DNA of 64,000 nucleotides from Pirellulaceae bacterium (GCA_023382975.1 JAHDXO010000002.1:104389-168388); one strand, 5' to 3'; shown: positions 43,814 through 53,357, numbered from the stretch's first letter. A program made the numbers and translations. The notes: generated by a model not told the origin, from the sequence alone.

Positions 43814-46800
43814 CTATTCATCGAGCCGCTGCAACTGTGTCATGATGGCCCTCGTTGCGGCGACGAGACCTAACCGGCTATCCTCGGCAAACACGGAACG
43901 GATCCGCTCTTCAAGCGCGGTGACCTTGCTCAGTTCGCCTTTGCTCAGGCGGACGACCTTGTCCACTTCACTGCCGTCCTGGCACGTAATCGAAACTCGC
44001 ATCGCATGCGAGCCGGAAACCTCCGCGTCGTGATCAAACAGCGTGCTCTCAACGCGGAAGAACTGCCTCGCGCAGCGGTGCAACTCATCTTCAAACTGTG
44101 AGAGGTCGCGATCGATCCACTTCGAAGGAGGCTTCGAGCAGAGAAAACTGCCCATCGCTTCAACCCACGGATCGTCATCGAGAGCTTGATCGGCCAGACG
44201 AAGGCAGAACGCCTTCAGCCGCGGCTCTTTGACGGACGACTGGATTCGCCTGCCCGATTGCGACAGTTCCCCTCGAACAGCGCCGAAGCTGCCTGACCGA
44301 TTGAAACAGTTCAGGATTTCGTCCTTCATCTTCTGGATGAGTTGCGGATAGGCAGCCCGAAGTTCTTCGATGCAGTCTCGCAACCGTTCCACGAATCGCT
44401 TCACCTTCTGCCGCGACGGAGGAGTGTCCGCCTCAAAGTGGTCGCAACCGCACGCTTCCGGCAGCGTCACGAATAGCAAGGTCGCCGGCTCTTCAGCTCG
44501 TACCAGGGCATCCCGCACCTGACTCGCCATCTTGGAAACATTGGACGTCTTCTTTGCAAAGTCAGGCAACTGTGCGGCGAACACGCATAGTGGCCGCACG
44601 ACGTCGAGCAGGTCGATGGACTTGGGCTTCTTGTCGGGATTGAGCACTTTGAACAGTTGCTCAAACACCATCGTCCGCACTCCCGCGACCCGGCAATACT
44701 GGACCTCAAAGTTCTCCGGCGCCTTGATGAGCCGCTGAAAATCCTGTCCGGTCACTTGCTTCATGAATCCGCCCTGGTCGTAGAACGCAACGTCCTGCTC
44801 ACGGATCACGGCAAAGACCGCAAGCAGCAGGGAGGAGAGTCCCTGCCTAACACCGAATGGCTGAGAGTTCATTTCCTGGAAAAGGGTGGTGACCTTCACC
44901 CGGCGGCCTTTGGAGGATTCGAGTATCTCCTGCAAGCGTAGCAAGACAGGCCGAACACGGCAAGTGTCGTCTTGTTCTTCGGGAATGCACGCAGCCCATC
45001 CATCGGGACCGTGCTGGTGCAAACGGGCCTCTTGAAGCACCGAAAGGTACATCGACATCTCGGGCGGCTTGGTAGTTGGGTCCATACCCAAATACGGCTC
45101 TGCCGATTGCTGCAGTAGCCGCTCGATAAGGCGCAGGCGTGCTGCTGCCGCCGCGGAACTCAGGTCGTGGCGGTTAACCAGCTCGTTCTGGATTCTCGGC
45201 GCGCTCGGATAAAGCGTATCACAGACACTCGACAGCTTTTCGAGCAAGGCTCGACCGGTGGCAAGCTCGACCGGTTGGCCATGATAAAACCACTGAAGCC
45301 CAAGCGTCTCCGTAAACTGGCGCAACCCGACATAGCTCTGGAGACGCTTGGCGAGAACTTGCCGCGCTGCCGCCAACTGGCGGGTCGCTTCCTCCAGCGC
45401 GTAGCTGTCGTGGTTGAGTTCGGGGACGTGCCCCAGCACCCATTCCCAGCGTTGCACTTCGGCGACAAGATTCGCCAGTCCTTGCAATGGCTGCGGAACG
45501 GCAGTCAACACGTCCGTACGCTTGCCCATTGCTTTCGATGTTGCGAATTCGATGGCTTTCCCCCGTTCGGCTTCGGTCTCGCAGAGCACAACAACGACCT
45601 GGCCGTCCGCACCGGATTGCCCAGGCACCCTGTCGTGTAGTTCCGCAGCGGGTATGAAGTGAACGTCGAAATGGCGCAGGTTGCCCGTCTCAATGTAGTG
45701 GCGGCGGGCAACAAGCGGGCGCGTCTCCAACTTCTCGCGGACTAGCGGGCCGATCCGCTGGGGGATAGATACTGCATCGCGGGCATCCTGATAAGCTCGC
45801 TCCAGGTTGACACTGGTATGCGGCCAGAGGCAGTATCCGCCCGCGGCACCGCGATAGTACAGGACCGCCTTACCGCGCTGGAGCGATTTCAGCGAACGCT
45901 TGATCTTCAACGATGAATCATCAGAAGTGGCATCGACCGCGACCGCAATCGCATCCTCTGATGCAAGGAGCTGCGGTGAGTCGATGAGGTTGAGGATCGC
46001 CACGGTCTTGAGCAATTCAAGCTCTTTCGGCTGGGCGCGGGGGAAGCTCTCGATCACGGACTCGATCTGGTTCCAGTGGCTGCGGAACGTCTGAAGCGCC
46101 AATCGATGCCCGAATGCCGCGCGTGCGAAGTCGTACAGGTTGTGAAGGCGATAGAGTGAGTCAGGCTTCGCAGGCTGATCAGCGAACGATTGCAGAGCGA
46201 AAGGCTCATTTGAGAGAAGGAAGCTGTACAGGGACCGCTCGTTTTGCCCGAACCGGCTGAACAGCTTCACCAGTACCGGGATCACCGTGGGATGCAACGG
46301 GAACAGTTCCGGGGCAATCGCCAAAAGGCGTTGCTTGACGGCATCGACGCCGAACCAGCCGAGCCCGACCGCCTTTGACATTTCTTCTTCGAGCCGCCGC
46401 ATGGTGCCTCGTGGCAACCTGTCGCGGCGGATGTTTAGAGCCTTAGCCACCAGAGAAGCCGTCTGTTCCAAAGGCTGGTCGAAGAGAATCTCCTCAAACC
46501 GGCCGGCAACCTTTTCCCATTCTCTCTGGCTTGCTAGCGTTAACTGCTCCGCGTAAGCGTTGAAGCCCTGGTGCAGCAGCCCGACGACGAAGATAGGCGT
46601 GTCGCCGCTGCGCGATGCCGCCTCGGCGAGCATTTGCAGCAGGTAAATGTCCTGCCGCTCGGGATGGAGCGCGGCGAACTCAAGAAACTTCCCAAGCTCG
46701 TCTACGATGATGACGATGCCGTCCGCTTTCCCTGAATTGCGCAGGTAACGGCCCGCTTCCTCCAGCAACGCGATCTCTTCGGACCCGTCCTGCGGTCTCG

Positions 46801-47272
46801 GCTTCTCTCCAGCCATTCCCCGAAGGCGAGCAATCACTTGCGGTGGTTTACCTCGCGTACACTGCGATTCCAGTGCCTTTGCCAATGCCATCCGCAGTGA
46901 CTCGCCCAGAGGGGCGCGTGTGCCCGTCACCAATACGGGCAGCAAGTTCGGCCGCTTCACTCCGAGGCGTCGGAAATCAACGCACTTGCGCACCTCCTGG
47001 GGGAGTCCGCCGCCATCCTCAAAGAGCAGATGCGCCAGCGCCAGCCCGAATGATGACTTGCCCGTGCCGTGGTTGCCCGTCACTCGCCACGCACGCTGCC
47101 CGGACTTGGGCGACAGCCCCTGGAGGAGCCTCTCAAACCCCTCCTGGGCAGGTGGTGTCATGACATAGCCGCGAAGTGCAGAACTGTCGGCGAAGTCGCG
47201 TTCGAGGTGCGTGGAGCGGAGAAACCGCTTCTTGATGTCGAAGAGGTCCGCGATCCGGTTCGTGGTCAACAT
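43814..47272 (-). CDS. sspC: Large P-loop ATPase of the phosphorothioation island, SspC-like
   Basis: A 1152-residue ATPase. Walker A is RVTGNHGTGKSSFGLAL (Lys72) and Walker B is GIVIIVDELGKFLEFAAL near residue 187, followed by PIFVVGLLHQGF, which looks like a sensor strand. The rest is long, helical and mostly uncharacterised. The N-terminal layout resembles the BrxC/PglY ATPase group, and the gene directly follows the DUF4007 gene with a seven-base overlap, as expected for sspB-sspC. A 51-base gap, the largest in the operon apart from its upstream region, separates it from the kinase-like gene. Its role is probably to power or position the modification complex. Confidence 0.8.
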   Translation of the reverse strand: MLTTNRIADLFDIKKRFLRSTHLERDFADSSALRGYVMTPPAQEGFERLLQGLSPKSGQRAWRVTGNHGTGKSSFGLALAHLLFEDGGGLPQEVRKCVDFRRLGVKRPNLLPVLVTGTRAPLGESLRMALAKALESQCTRGKPPQVIARLRGMAGEKPRPQDGSEEIALLEEAGRYLRNSGKADGIVIIVDELGKFLEFAALHPERQDIYLLQMLAEAASRSGDTPIFVVGLLHQGFNAYAEQLTLASQREWEKVAGRFEEILFDQPLEQTASLVAKALNIRRDRLPRGTMRRLEEEMSKAVGLGWFGVDAVKQRLLAIAPELFPLHPTVIPVLVKLFSRFGQNERSLYSFLLSNEPFALQSFADQPAKPDSLYRLHNLYDFARAAFGHRLALQTFRSHWNQIESVIESFPRAQPKELELLKTVAILNLIDSPQLLASEDAIAVAVDATSDDSSLKIKRSLKSLQRGKAVLYYRGAAGGYCLWPHTSVNLERAYQDARDAVSIPQRIGPLVREKLETRPLVARRHYIETGNLRHFDVHFIPAAELHDRVPGQSGADGQVVVVLCETEAERGKAIEFATSKAMGKRTDVLTAVPQPLQGLANLVAEVQRWEWVLGHVPELNHDSYALEEATRQLAAARQVLAKRLQSYVGLRQFTETLGLQWFYHGQPVELATGRALLEKLSSVCDTLYPSAPRIQNELVNRHDLSSAAAAARLRLIERLLQQSAEPYLGMDPTTKPPEMSMYLSVLQEARLHQHGPDGWAACIPEEQDDTCRVRPVLLRLQEILESSKGRRVKVTTLFQEMNSQPFGVRQGLSSLLLAVFAVIREQDVAFYDQGGFMKQVTGQDFQRLIKAPENFEVQYCRVAGVRTMVFEQLFKVLNPDKKPKSIDLLDVVRPLCVFAAQLPDFAKKTSNVSKMASQVRDALVRAEEPATLLFVTLPEACGCDHFEADTPPSRQKVKRFVERLRDCIEELRAAYPQLIQKMKDEILNCFNRSGSFGAVRGELSQSGRRIQSSVKEPRLKAFCLRLADQALDDDPWVEAMGSFLCSKPPSKWIDRDLSQFEDELHRCARQFFRVESTLFDHDAEVSGSHAMRVSITCQDGSEVDKVVRLSKGELSKVTALEERIRSVFAEDSRLGLVAATRAIMTQLQRLDE

Positions 47273-48195
47273 GGTACACCTTCGCCGTAGGCTGCGATGA
47301 TCGACGGTGCCGCCACGCCCTCACGTCGGGAGATCAGTTGTTGTGTGGCCGACTCCTGGTAACGGAATGGGCCGGACGAGTCCTCCGACAGCACTTCGAG
47401 CCGCTGGCGGACAGCCCACTCCGGCAGCTTGAAGACCTGTCCCGGACTGCCATTACCGAACGTGACGTCCTTAAAGGTCAGGGTCCGTTCCGTGCGGCGT
47501 CGTTTGGTCCAGTAGTCGTCAAGCACATACGCAAAGAGTTCCGGCGTGATGTCTGGCTTGTCCTCGATGCGGAAGGCGTAAATCGGCTCGCGTTTTCCCG
47601 TGCCCTCGATGCGCCGCTCACCCACCGGGGTGATGAATTCAATCTCCACAAGCGGGCAGTCCAGATTGTCTTCCTGGATATCGCCTTTGCGGCTGCGTGT
47701 CGGCACGTACGTGTGCAGGAACGTATCGAAGTGCTGTTCCAGCGTGACATCCGAAGGGGGCCGCGCTTCCTTATCCGCTGCGCGGCGGAATGCCTCAAGC
47801 ACCGACGAGCGGCTGATGTCCGGCGACTGCCACTGGTTAACCAAAAACTCCCAGGCAAAAAGCGGATCATCGACGCTGTGGGTCGAGAGCTTCCAGTGCA
47901 GCAGCCAGAGCGTGCGGATGTCCTCCAGGAACGGATCGATTCCATTCTTCCTGTTGAACACGGCATTGGCGAAATCGGAGGGCTGGTAACCGCCATCTGG
48001 GTGCTTGATGCCGACAGACATCTCGACCATCCAGAAACGGATGGCCCTGACCATGTTCTTGCCAACACCAAGTCGAATCATGGCATTTTCTTCGTCCGCA
48101 AAGGCAGCGTGGTCCGCCTCAATGGCAGCAAATGCCTTGGGCAGCCACGCATAGCGGCAGGGAAACGTCTCATGGCCCGAGTATCTGAAGCCCAT
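47266..48195 (-). CDS. sspB: DUF4007 protein, SspB-like DNA nickase of the phosphorothioation system
   Basis: A 309-residue DUF4007 protein: FRYSGHETFPCRYAWLPKAF at the start, IRLGVGKNMVRAIRFWMVEM, and DIRTLWLLHWKLSTH in the first half; DVTFGNGSPGQVFKLPEWAV in the C-terminal part. In characterised SspABCD systems the DUF4007 protein SspB nicks DNA as a step in sulfur insertion. It is the first gene of the operon; ATG 48195 is preceded by GAGAGG. Its stop overlaps the sspC start by seven bases. Confidence 0.85.
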   Translation of the reverse strand: MGFRYSGHETFPCRYAWLPKAFAAIEADHAAFADEENAMIRLGVGKNMVRAIRFWMVEMSVGIKHPDGGYQPSDFANAVFNRKNGIDPFLEDIRTLWLLHWKLSTHSVDDPLFAWEFLVNQWQSPDISRSSVLEAFRRAADKEARPPSDVTLEQHFDTFLHTYVPTRSRKGDIQEDNLDCPLVEIEFITPVGERRIEGTGKREPIYAFRIEDKPDITPELFAYVLDDYWTKRRRTERTLTFKDVTFGNGSPGQVFKLPEWAVRQRLEVLSEDSSGPFRYQESATQQLISRREGVAAPSIIAAYGEGVPC

Positions 48196-48719
48196 CTGTC
48201 AGCCTCTCATGATTTCCGTTGTCCCCGCAGCCCAAGCCAGTGCCACCTGTGAAGTGCAATGAGTCATCAATATTCTGCTGTTTTGTCAGGTCTCGCTATC
48301 GTCTTTATGACCGATTGTCGGAGCATCGGTCGGCCACTGACACGAATTTTGAATCCACAGCGGCGAAAGTGCAACCGTCCTACGTTCACTACTTCACCAC
48401 TTCAGGTGACTATGCCACTCGAATTGCGTAAATGCCTGCCGTCTGGGAGTTTCGATTGGGATTTTTCGTGCCTCTTCTTGCCGCGTGGCGGCTTGTCCGG
48501 TCTCTCGGCGCTGCCCGTTTTTCGTAGTTTGCATCTAGCGTCTCCGTGTTTCGTAGTATTTCCACAAATCGACCGCACTCACGCTAATTGTAGTGCGTAA
48601 ATTTGACCACAATAGCTATTTTCCAAGTCTGCACGGGAGTTCGAAATGCTGTGATCCTAGCCCGCGCGGGAAACGTTTCGTTTGGCCGGCGGCGCGAAAG
48701 ATGGAGCTGTTGGAACAAT
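48196..48719. other. Upstream region of the phosphorothioation operon
   Basis: About 520 bases without an intact gene. The portion next to 48195 must contain the promoter of the nine-gene minus-strand operon. I did not find a convincing -10/-35 pair, operator palindrome or CRISPR-like structure. By eye the stretch around 48270-48600 is more AT-rich than the flanks. The short motif gcgtaaat occurs twice, near 48425 and 48595. Toward 48719 it merges into a decayed gene fragment. Confidence 0.35.
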
Positions 48720-49009
48720 GCTCGGCGCGCTGATGCACCGACGCGTGTTGCAGCCGAAGAGCCCGTTGGATCGCGGTACGCTTCATCTCGCCGCGAAGCA
48801 CCCTGACGACTCTCTCGACTTCCCCGGTAACTTCCCCCGGCAACGGTTCGTTTGCCACCTGTCACGGCCTTGAAAGCACTTTCGGGATCGCGGCGGATGG
48901 TGGTGACGAAGCCGTCAGTCAAGGCGAACTCGGGCTGGGGCAAGCCGGCTTTGCGGTAACATCTGATCATGTCGCCCGTGCGAGTCCCCACGCGTTCGAT
49001 TTTCGGCAT
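48720..49009 (-). pseudogene. Decayed C-terminal fragment of an AlbA_2/AAA_4-type ATP-binding transcriptional regulator
   Basis: Two frames on the minus strand read as pieces of one protein end. Frame one, from ATG 49009, gives GDMIRCYRKAGLPQPEFALT and DGFVTTIRRDPESAFKAVTG, the typical tail of the Schlafen-AlbA_2 regulator family. A frameshift near 48860 moves the homology to PLPGEVTGEVERVVRVLRGEM and KRTAIQRALRLQH, the winged-helix repeat that follows in those proteins. Homology fades near 48720. The N-terminal two thirds are missing. It lies at the upstream edge of the phosphorothioation island. Confidence 0.6.
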
Positions 49010-49064
49010 GGAGATGACTGCGATGATTCGACGACTTGATTCACGGCTGGTCGGTGGCGGGTTG
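49008..49064 (+). repeat. Duplicated leader of the DUF4838 gene
   Basis: This 57-base segment is identical at 50 of 57 positions to 53343-53399, the start of the plus-strand DUF4838 gene including its ribosome-binding site, and would encode MIRRLDSRLVGGGL against MIERLDSRLVGSVL. After it the similarity stops and the frame closes at about 49134, so only a signal-peptide fragment is present. Confidence 0.65.
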
Positions 49065-49180
49065 CGGCTGGTCGGGCCTTCTCCGCCACCGGCAACCGTT
49101 GGCGAAGCGCTGGCGACCGTGTTACTCTGGTAGGCATTCCGTCTGGACTACCGCGAATGGTCTTTCCAAAGGAGCCCGCG

Positions 49181-50089
49181 ATGGGACCGATCAGAAGTCT
49201 GGGGGTCGTTGCCGTCTTGTTCGTGCAGTTGGCCACCCTACGGGCCGCAGAACCTGACTCTGGCGCGGATCAGCCGGCGATCCGCGTGGAGAAAAACGTC
49301 GGCTATCTCGCCGCGGAGCGTGCCGAGAAGGCGGATCTCTATCTGCCGCCGACGTTCGAACCGGGGAAGAAGTATCCCGGCATCGTGATTATTCACGGAG
49401 GCGGGTGGACGGGTGGCGACAAAGGCGCGGCCCGCGAACAGAACATCGGCACCACGCTGGCCTCGCACGGCTACGTGTGCATGTCGATCAACTATGCCCT
49501 GGCCAAGCCCGGCTCGCCGACCTTTCCCCAGAACATCCAGGACTGCAAACGGGCGGTGCGCTGGTTGCGGAAGAATGCGGCTCGTTTCCAACTTGATGCC
49601 GCACACATCGGAGCGATCGGCGGCTCGGCGGGCGGGCATCTTACCGCCCTCCTGGCAGTGAGCGGTCCCGAGGCTGGACTCGATCCCAGCGAGGATGCCG
49701 AATACTCTTGCCGAATCCAGGCAGCCGTGCCGATGTATCCCCACTGCGCCGCGTCCTGGGAAGGACAGGTGCCGCCCAAGCCCTATCCGAACCTGCCCAT
49801 GTTCGCCAAGCCACAGGCCGAGGCGCCGGCGCTGTGGGACTCGGCCTCGCCGATCAAACAGCTTTCCAAAGACGATCCGCCGATGCTGATCTTGCATGGC
49901 ACCGCCGACAAGACCACACCGCTCGATCAGTCCACGCGATTTCACGAAGCGGCCGGGCAGATCGGCGTGCGAAGCGAACTGATCGTTATCGAAGGCGCTC
50001 CCCACAGCTTCCACCTTCAGCCCAAGCAACGAGATCTTCGGCCGGACGTGCTGAGGTTCTTCGACCAGCATCTGAAGCCGCAACCATGA
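49181..50089 (+). CDS. Exported alpha/beta-hydrolase, BD-FAE/esterase-lipase type
   Basis: A 302-residue protein with a signal peptide (GPIRSLGVVAVLFVQLATLRAAE). The oxyanion-hole motif is VIIHGGGWTGGD, the nucleophile serine is in IGAIGGSAGGHLTALL (GxSxG), the acid is probably in LILHGTADKTTP, and the His in IEGAPHSFHL. This matches the BD-FAE/hormone-sensitive-lipase-like esterases often found with polysaccharide-degrading enzymes. ATG 49181 has AAAGGAG six bases upstream. Its stop overlaps the next gene (ATGA). Confidence 0.88.
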   Translation: MGPIRSLGVVAVLFVQLATLRAAEPDSGADQPAIRVEKNVGYLAAERAEKADLYLPPTFEPGKKYPGIVIIHGGGWTGGDKGAAREQNIGTTLASHGYVCMSINYALAKPGSPTFPQNIQDCKRAVRWLRKNAARFQLDAAHIGAIGGSAGGHLTALLAVSGPEAGLDPSEDAEYSCRIQAAVPMYPHCAASWEGQVPPKPYPNLPMFAKPQAEAPALWDSASPIKQLSKDDPPMLILHGTADKTTPLDQSTRFHEAAGQIGVRSELIVIEGAPHSFHLQPKQRDLRPDVLRFFDQHLKPQP

Positions 50090-50469
50090 GCAACGACAGA
50101 ACCCTCTCATTCGTATTTCGGAAGCCGGTTCTTCCCATTCTGGTCGACGTCAACGGGCACGTGATTGCGGCAAAGTCCGCCCGTGCTCTGCTACTGAAAT
50201 TGATCGCGTTAGATCCCGCGCCCGGTAGTACCTTCGATGCCGTCGACGCCACTGGTGAAGGCTGGGGTGTGTACATCCTGGAGGAGGGCATCGTGGTGTC
50301 TCCGCTGGTGTGGAAGAAGGCCTGGACGAAGCTCGAGCTGATCCGGCTCTGTAACGGTCGCCGGAACCGTCCACCGAACGAAGAACCGTATCCTGAGACG
50401 TCGCTCGGATCGAAAAAACTCGGCAGAATCATTTCTGACTTGATGCGTCGCCTGCTCGAGGCCGAGTGA
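50086..50469 (+). CDS. Hypothetical protein, translationally coupled to the esterase
   Basis: A 127-residue protein of unknown function. Its ATG overlaps the esterase stop (ATGA at 50086-50089). It begins FVFRKPVLPILVDVNGHVIA, continues with a compact alpha/beta pattern (GEGWGVYILEEGIVVSPLVWKK), and ends in a basic helix (KKLGRIISDLMRRLLEAE). No signal peptide or metal motif. Codon use is like its neighbours, so it looks real. Confidence 0.65.
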   Translation: MSNDRTLSFVFRKPVLPILVDVNGHVIAAKSARALLLKLIALDPAPGSTFDAVDATGEGWGVYILEEGIVVSPLVWKKAWTKLELIRLCNGRRNRPPNEEPYPETSLGSKKLGRIISDLMRRLLEAE

Positions 50470-50498
50470 GGTCTGCGGATTGAACCGGCGCCGCCGGG

Positions 50499-53027
50499 CT
50501 ACCAGGGTCGGATCCAGAGATTGGCCCAGCGATTCAGCGTGGCGTAAGGGCCGCCGGTGGGGGCGATCGACCAGCTTTCGGGCTTGCCGCCCGTAAACCG
50601 GGTGCGTCCCACCTGGATCCCCCATGGATACGTTTCCGACGGGCCGATCTCGCCAAAGTCCTTCATCGGAATCATGATCTCCACAGTCCACCGGTCGGCC
50701 TCCTTCTTGACCTCCGCCTTGGTCCCGGGGTTCCACAGGATCGGAAGGGTCGTGCGTTCGATGATCGCCACGTCGGTCGATTCGTCCCAAATGGCGCCGT
50801 TCGGGTTGACGGCGATCTTGAAGTAGGAACGCTGCGGAGTGTTCACGTAGACCTCGACGACATCGTCATCGAAGATGCTCGCCTCGTCGTTCGCTCGGCA
50901 GTCCGCCTTGAGGTCGCTCATCTTGCTTTCCGGACAGATCACGGCCACGATCATCGCCGACTTGTCCCGCGTCATGCAGATCGCAGCGCGGGTGGGCGCG
51001 GTGTTCTTCGGCGCTGGTTCGCCCGTCCTGTTGTCGCGCAGGGAGGTCCAGCCGTACCGGTACTTGCTCACATCGCCATCCATGCCCGTCCACGCAATAT
51101 CCACCGGATACGCCCGGACGAGCGGCCCCGTGCGCGCCAGATTCGGGAACAGATCTTTGAGCGGCAGCATCTCCTGTTCCATCCGCACGATACGGCGCTG
51201 ATAGACGGTATCGTCGCCGGCCTTGGCGCGTGCCCGGGCGAGGATCTCGAAGAAACGGTCTACGTCGGGCTCCCTGAGAAACCCGGTGGTCAGGGTGACG
51301 CTGCGCGATTCCTGCCGCATCCACACCTGTTCAGCGAACTCGATGAACTCCTTCATCTCCGCGGCGGCAGGACCGAAGAAGAGCGTGTAATACTCGTCCA
51401 ACATCTTCGTCCGATCCATGTCCGGATCCCAAAACAGCTTGTTCTGCCAGTACACCATCAGGTGGATCAAACCGGGGGTGTTGAGTCGGAATTGCTCGCG
51501 TCCTTCGGGAGTTGTTACACGTGTCGGCTGGATTTCGATGAACTTGCCGTCGCAGATCGGCAGAATTTCCCGCATCTCCTGCTGAAGGGCTTCCGAGAAA
51601 AAGACGGGATAGCGCGGGTGGGTGGGAGTGCGATACCAGAGGAAATAGTTCCACACCGGTGCTCGGCGAGGTTCTTTCATCAGCCCGCGCCACTGTTGCC
51701 ATGCATCGGTCAGGATCTGCGCCTCGGTCTTGAGAACCCGGTTGGCAGGACTGTAACCTCGTAGCGGCACGATAAGATTGCTGGGAAATTCCTCGATGTT
51801 GGCGGGGGTGAGTCGCGCGCCGTAGCCGGTCATGTAGAGCAGGCATTTATCAGGGTGCGACTTCTTCAGCTCCCTGGCGAGATAGACGTGGAAATCCCAC
51901 ACATAGTTGGATGCCTTTTGCTCCTCGCTGTCGTCCGGCTTGCCGTACGCGTCGAGATCGCGGGCATCCATCTTAATACCGCCGTCCGGCGGGCCGACGG
52001 TCATGGCCGACAGGTCGGGGAATGTGTCGAACACCTTGTTCATGTAGGCGACCGCAGCCTTGCGGAAGCCGGGATCGGTATAGCGCGGCATACCGCGTCC
52101 CGGCGGATAGCCGACGTAAGGTTTGCCATCGGCCCCGCAGGCCAGCCATTCCGGATGCCGTTGTTGCTGCTGCAGGGAGCTGTAGATGGCGTAGGTCGTG
52201 TGATTGTACAGAATCGTGTTGTGGTTGCCCGCCTTCAGCCGCTTCAGCCACGCGATCCCTTCGGCATCGGATCGCATCGCATTGTAGAAGCACCACTCGC
52301 GGCGGTCGAATTTCGCCTCCTTGACAACGTGTTGCTCCGCGACCCTGACCGTCGGTCTGTCCGGAATGACGGTGCCGTCTTCATACGGCATGTACCAGCG
52401 CACGCCCAGTTGCTCCAGCAGGTCCGCCACCGCGTACCAGGTTCCGGTGTCGTCATTGCTGTGGATTTGCAGGGACGGATTGAACTGTCCCAGGTGATCG
52501 TCGAGATGCTCTGCGGTGAATTTATCGCCGCAGAACTCCTGCCACTTTTTCAACCCCGGAGAGGGGAAATCCTCTGGTCTGGCGGACGTCTTGCCGAGGA
52601 TCGCGCTGCCTCTCAGGTAGATGCTGTCTGCACCCGTCTGGCCATAGGGGCAAGGATCGCGCTGCTTATCCGGGCCAACAAGAATCACGTGGTTCTTCTC
52701 GGCCAGGATCTCCAGCCCGCTGGTACGGAAGGAGGCCGGCTTGAAGCCGAGTTCCCGCGTGAAATGGCTTTCGCCCACATACACCCGGGCAGCCACGCCG
52801 GGCGACGGCGCCTGGACGATCGGCAGTTCCGCGCCGGACATCTGCTTCAGGTGCATCTGAAGATCCAGCGCCGCCAGCTTCACCACCTGGATCGCATCCG
52901 CAGCGATCACGATTTCGGACACGGCTCGGCCGTCTCTCACCAGTTCCACTTCGCCCTGTGCGGCACAGCTGATGGCGAGCCCCACGACACCGGCCACCAT
53001 CCACGGACACACTCTCGCGTTCTTCAT
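50499..53027 (-). CDS. Exported DUF4838 protein with a C-terminal CBM9-like domain
   Basis: An 842-residue exported protein. After a signal peptide (KNARVCPWMVAGVVGLAISCAAQGE), residues about 25-130 look like the alpha-glucuronidase N-terminal-type domain (AALDLQMHLKQMSGAELPI). A DUF4838 region follows to about 600, with DDTGTWYAVADLLEQLGVRWYMP and GPPDGGIKMDARDLDAYG. The last 180 residues resemble a carbohydrate-binding family 9 or DOMON-like beta-sandwich (DDDVVEVYVNTPQRSYFKIAVN, TVEIMIPMKDFGE). ATG 53027 has GGAG about nine bases upstream. DUF4838 proteins are probably glycosidases acting on complex glycans; activity and substrate are unknown here. Confidence 0.85.
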   Translation of the reverse strand: MKNARVCPWMVAGVVGLAISCAAQGEVELVRDGRAVSEIVIAADAIQVVKLAALDLQMHLKQMSGAELPIVQAPSPGVAARVYVGESHFTRELGFKPASFRTSGLEILAEKNHVILVGPDKQRDPCPYGQTGADSIYLRGSAILGKTSARPEDFPSPGLKKWQEFCGDKFTAEHLDDHLGQFNPSLQIHSNDDTGTWYAVADLLEQLGVRWYMPYEDGTVIPDRPTVRVAEQHVVKEAKFDRREWCFYNAMRSDAEGIAWLKRLKAGNHNTILYNHTTYAIYSSLQQQQRHPEWLACGADGKPYVGYPPGRGMPRYTDPGFRKAAVAYMNKVFDTFPDLSAMTVGPPDGGIKMDARDLDAYGKPDDSEEQKASNYVWDFHVYLARELKKSHPDKCLLYMTGYGARLTPANIEEFPSNLIVPLRGYSPANRVLKTEAQILTDAWQQWRGLMKEPRRAPVWNYFLWYRTPTHPRYPVFFSEALQQEMREILPICDGKFIEIQPTRVTTPEGREQFRLNTPGLIHLMVYWQNKLFWDPDMDRTKMLDEYYTLFFGPAAAEMKEFIEFAEQVWMRQESRSVTLTTGFLREPDVDRFFEILARARAKAGDDTVYQRRIVRMEQEMLPLKDLFPNLARTGPLVRAYPVDIAWTGMDGDVSKYRYGWTSLRDNRTGEPAPKNTAPTRAAICMTRDKSAMIVAVICPESKMSDLKADCRANDEASIFDDDVVEVYVNTPQRSYFKIAVNPNGAIWDESTDVAIIERTTLPILWNPGTKAEVKKEADRWTVEIMIPMKDFGEIGPSETYPWGIQVGRTRFTGGKPESWSIAPTGGPYATLNRWANLWIRPW

Positions 53028-53357
53028 GACTGTCACTCCAGCACAAGGGGTCATTCGTAGGGTTCTCGCTGCTGCCATGCCCGACGAGACCTTTCACCGA
53101 CTGGCCGACACCCGTGATTTTGGACAACGCGGATTCGGCGTGTCAAGTGTGGCCTGCCGGTTGAAAGATCAGGAGACGGAATCGAAGATGCCCAAGTATC
53201 AATGCGATCGCCTGAGGCGTGACCGCCGGTCTAAAAGCGGTGGAGAAAACAAGAACCGTATTCCGCCGCTCGCCGTTCCATCGACGCGGGGATTCCTGCG
53301 GCGCGGGGGCGCGGTAGAATCGTGCTCACCTTCTTTTTCTGCATGGAGACGATTGCG
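53028..53357. other. Divergent promoter region between two DUF4838 genes
   Basis: 330 bases separating two divergently transcribed DUF4838 genes, so both promoters should lie here. No gene, strong palindrome or terminator is evident. The last 15 bases on the plus side include the ATGGAG ribosome-binding area that is duplicated at 49008. Confidence 0.4.

Noticed and set aside
28592..48195. Interpretation as a canonical Dnd (DndBCDE) system
   Set aside because: No DndB, DndD or DndE homologue is visible; the DUF4007 protein and short PAPS-reductase-like enzyme point to the Ssp type.
43814..48195. Interpretation as a BREX system
   Set aside because: The 1152-residue ATPase is BrxC/PglY-like in layout, but there is no PglZ, PglX methylase or BrxL in the operon.
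51855..53060. 401-codon plus-strand frame
   Set aside because: Antisense to the DUF4838 gene, which has a signal peptide, conserved motifs and a ribosome-binding site.
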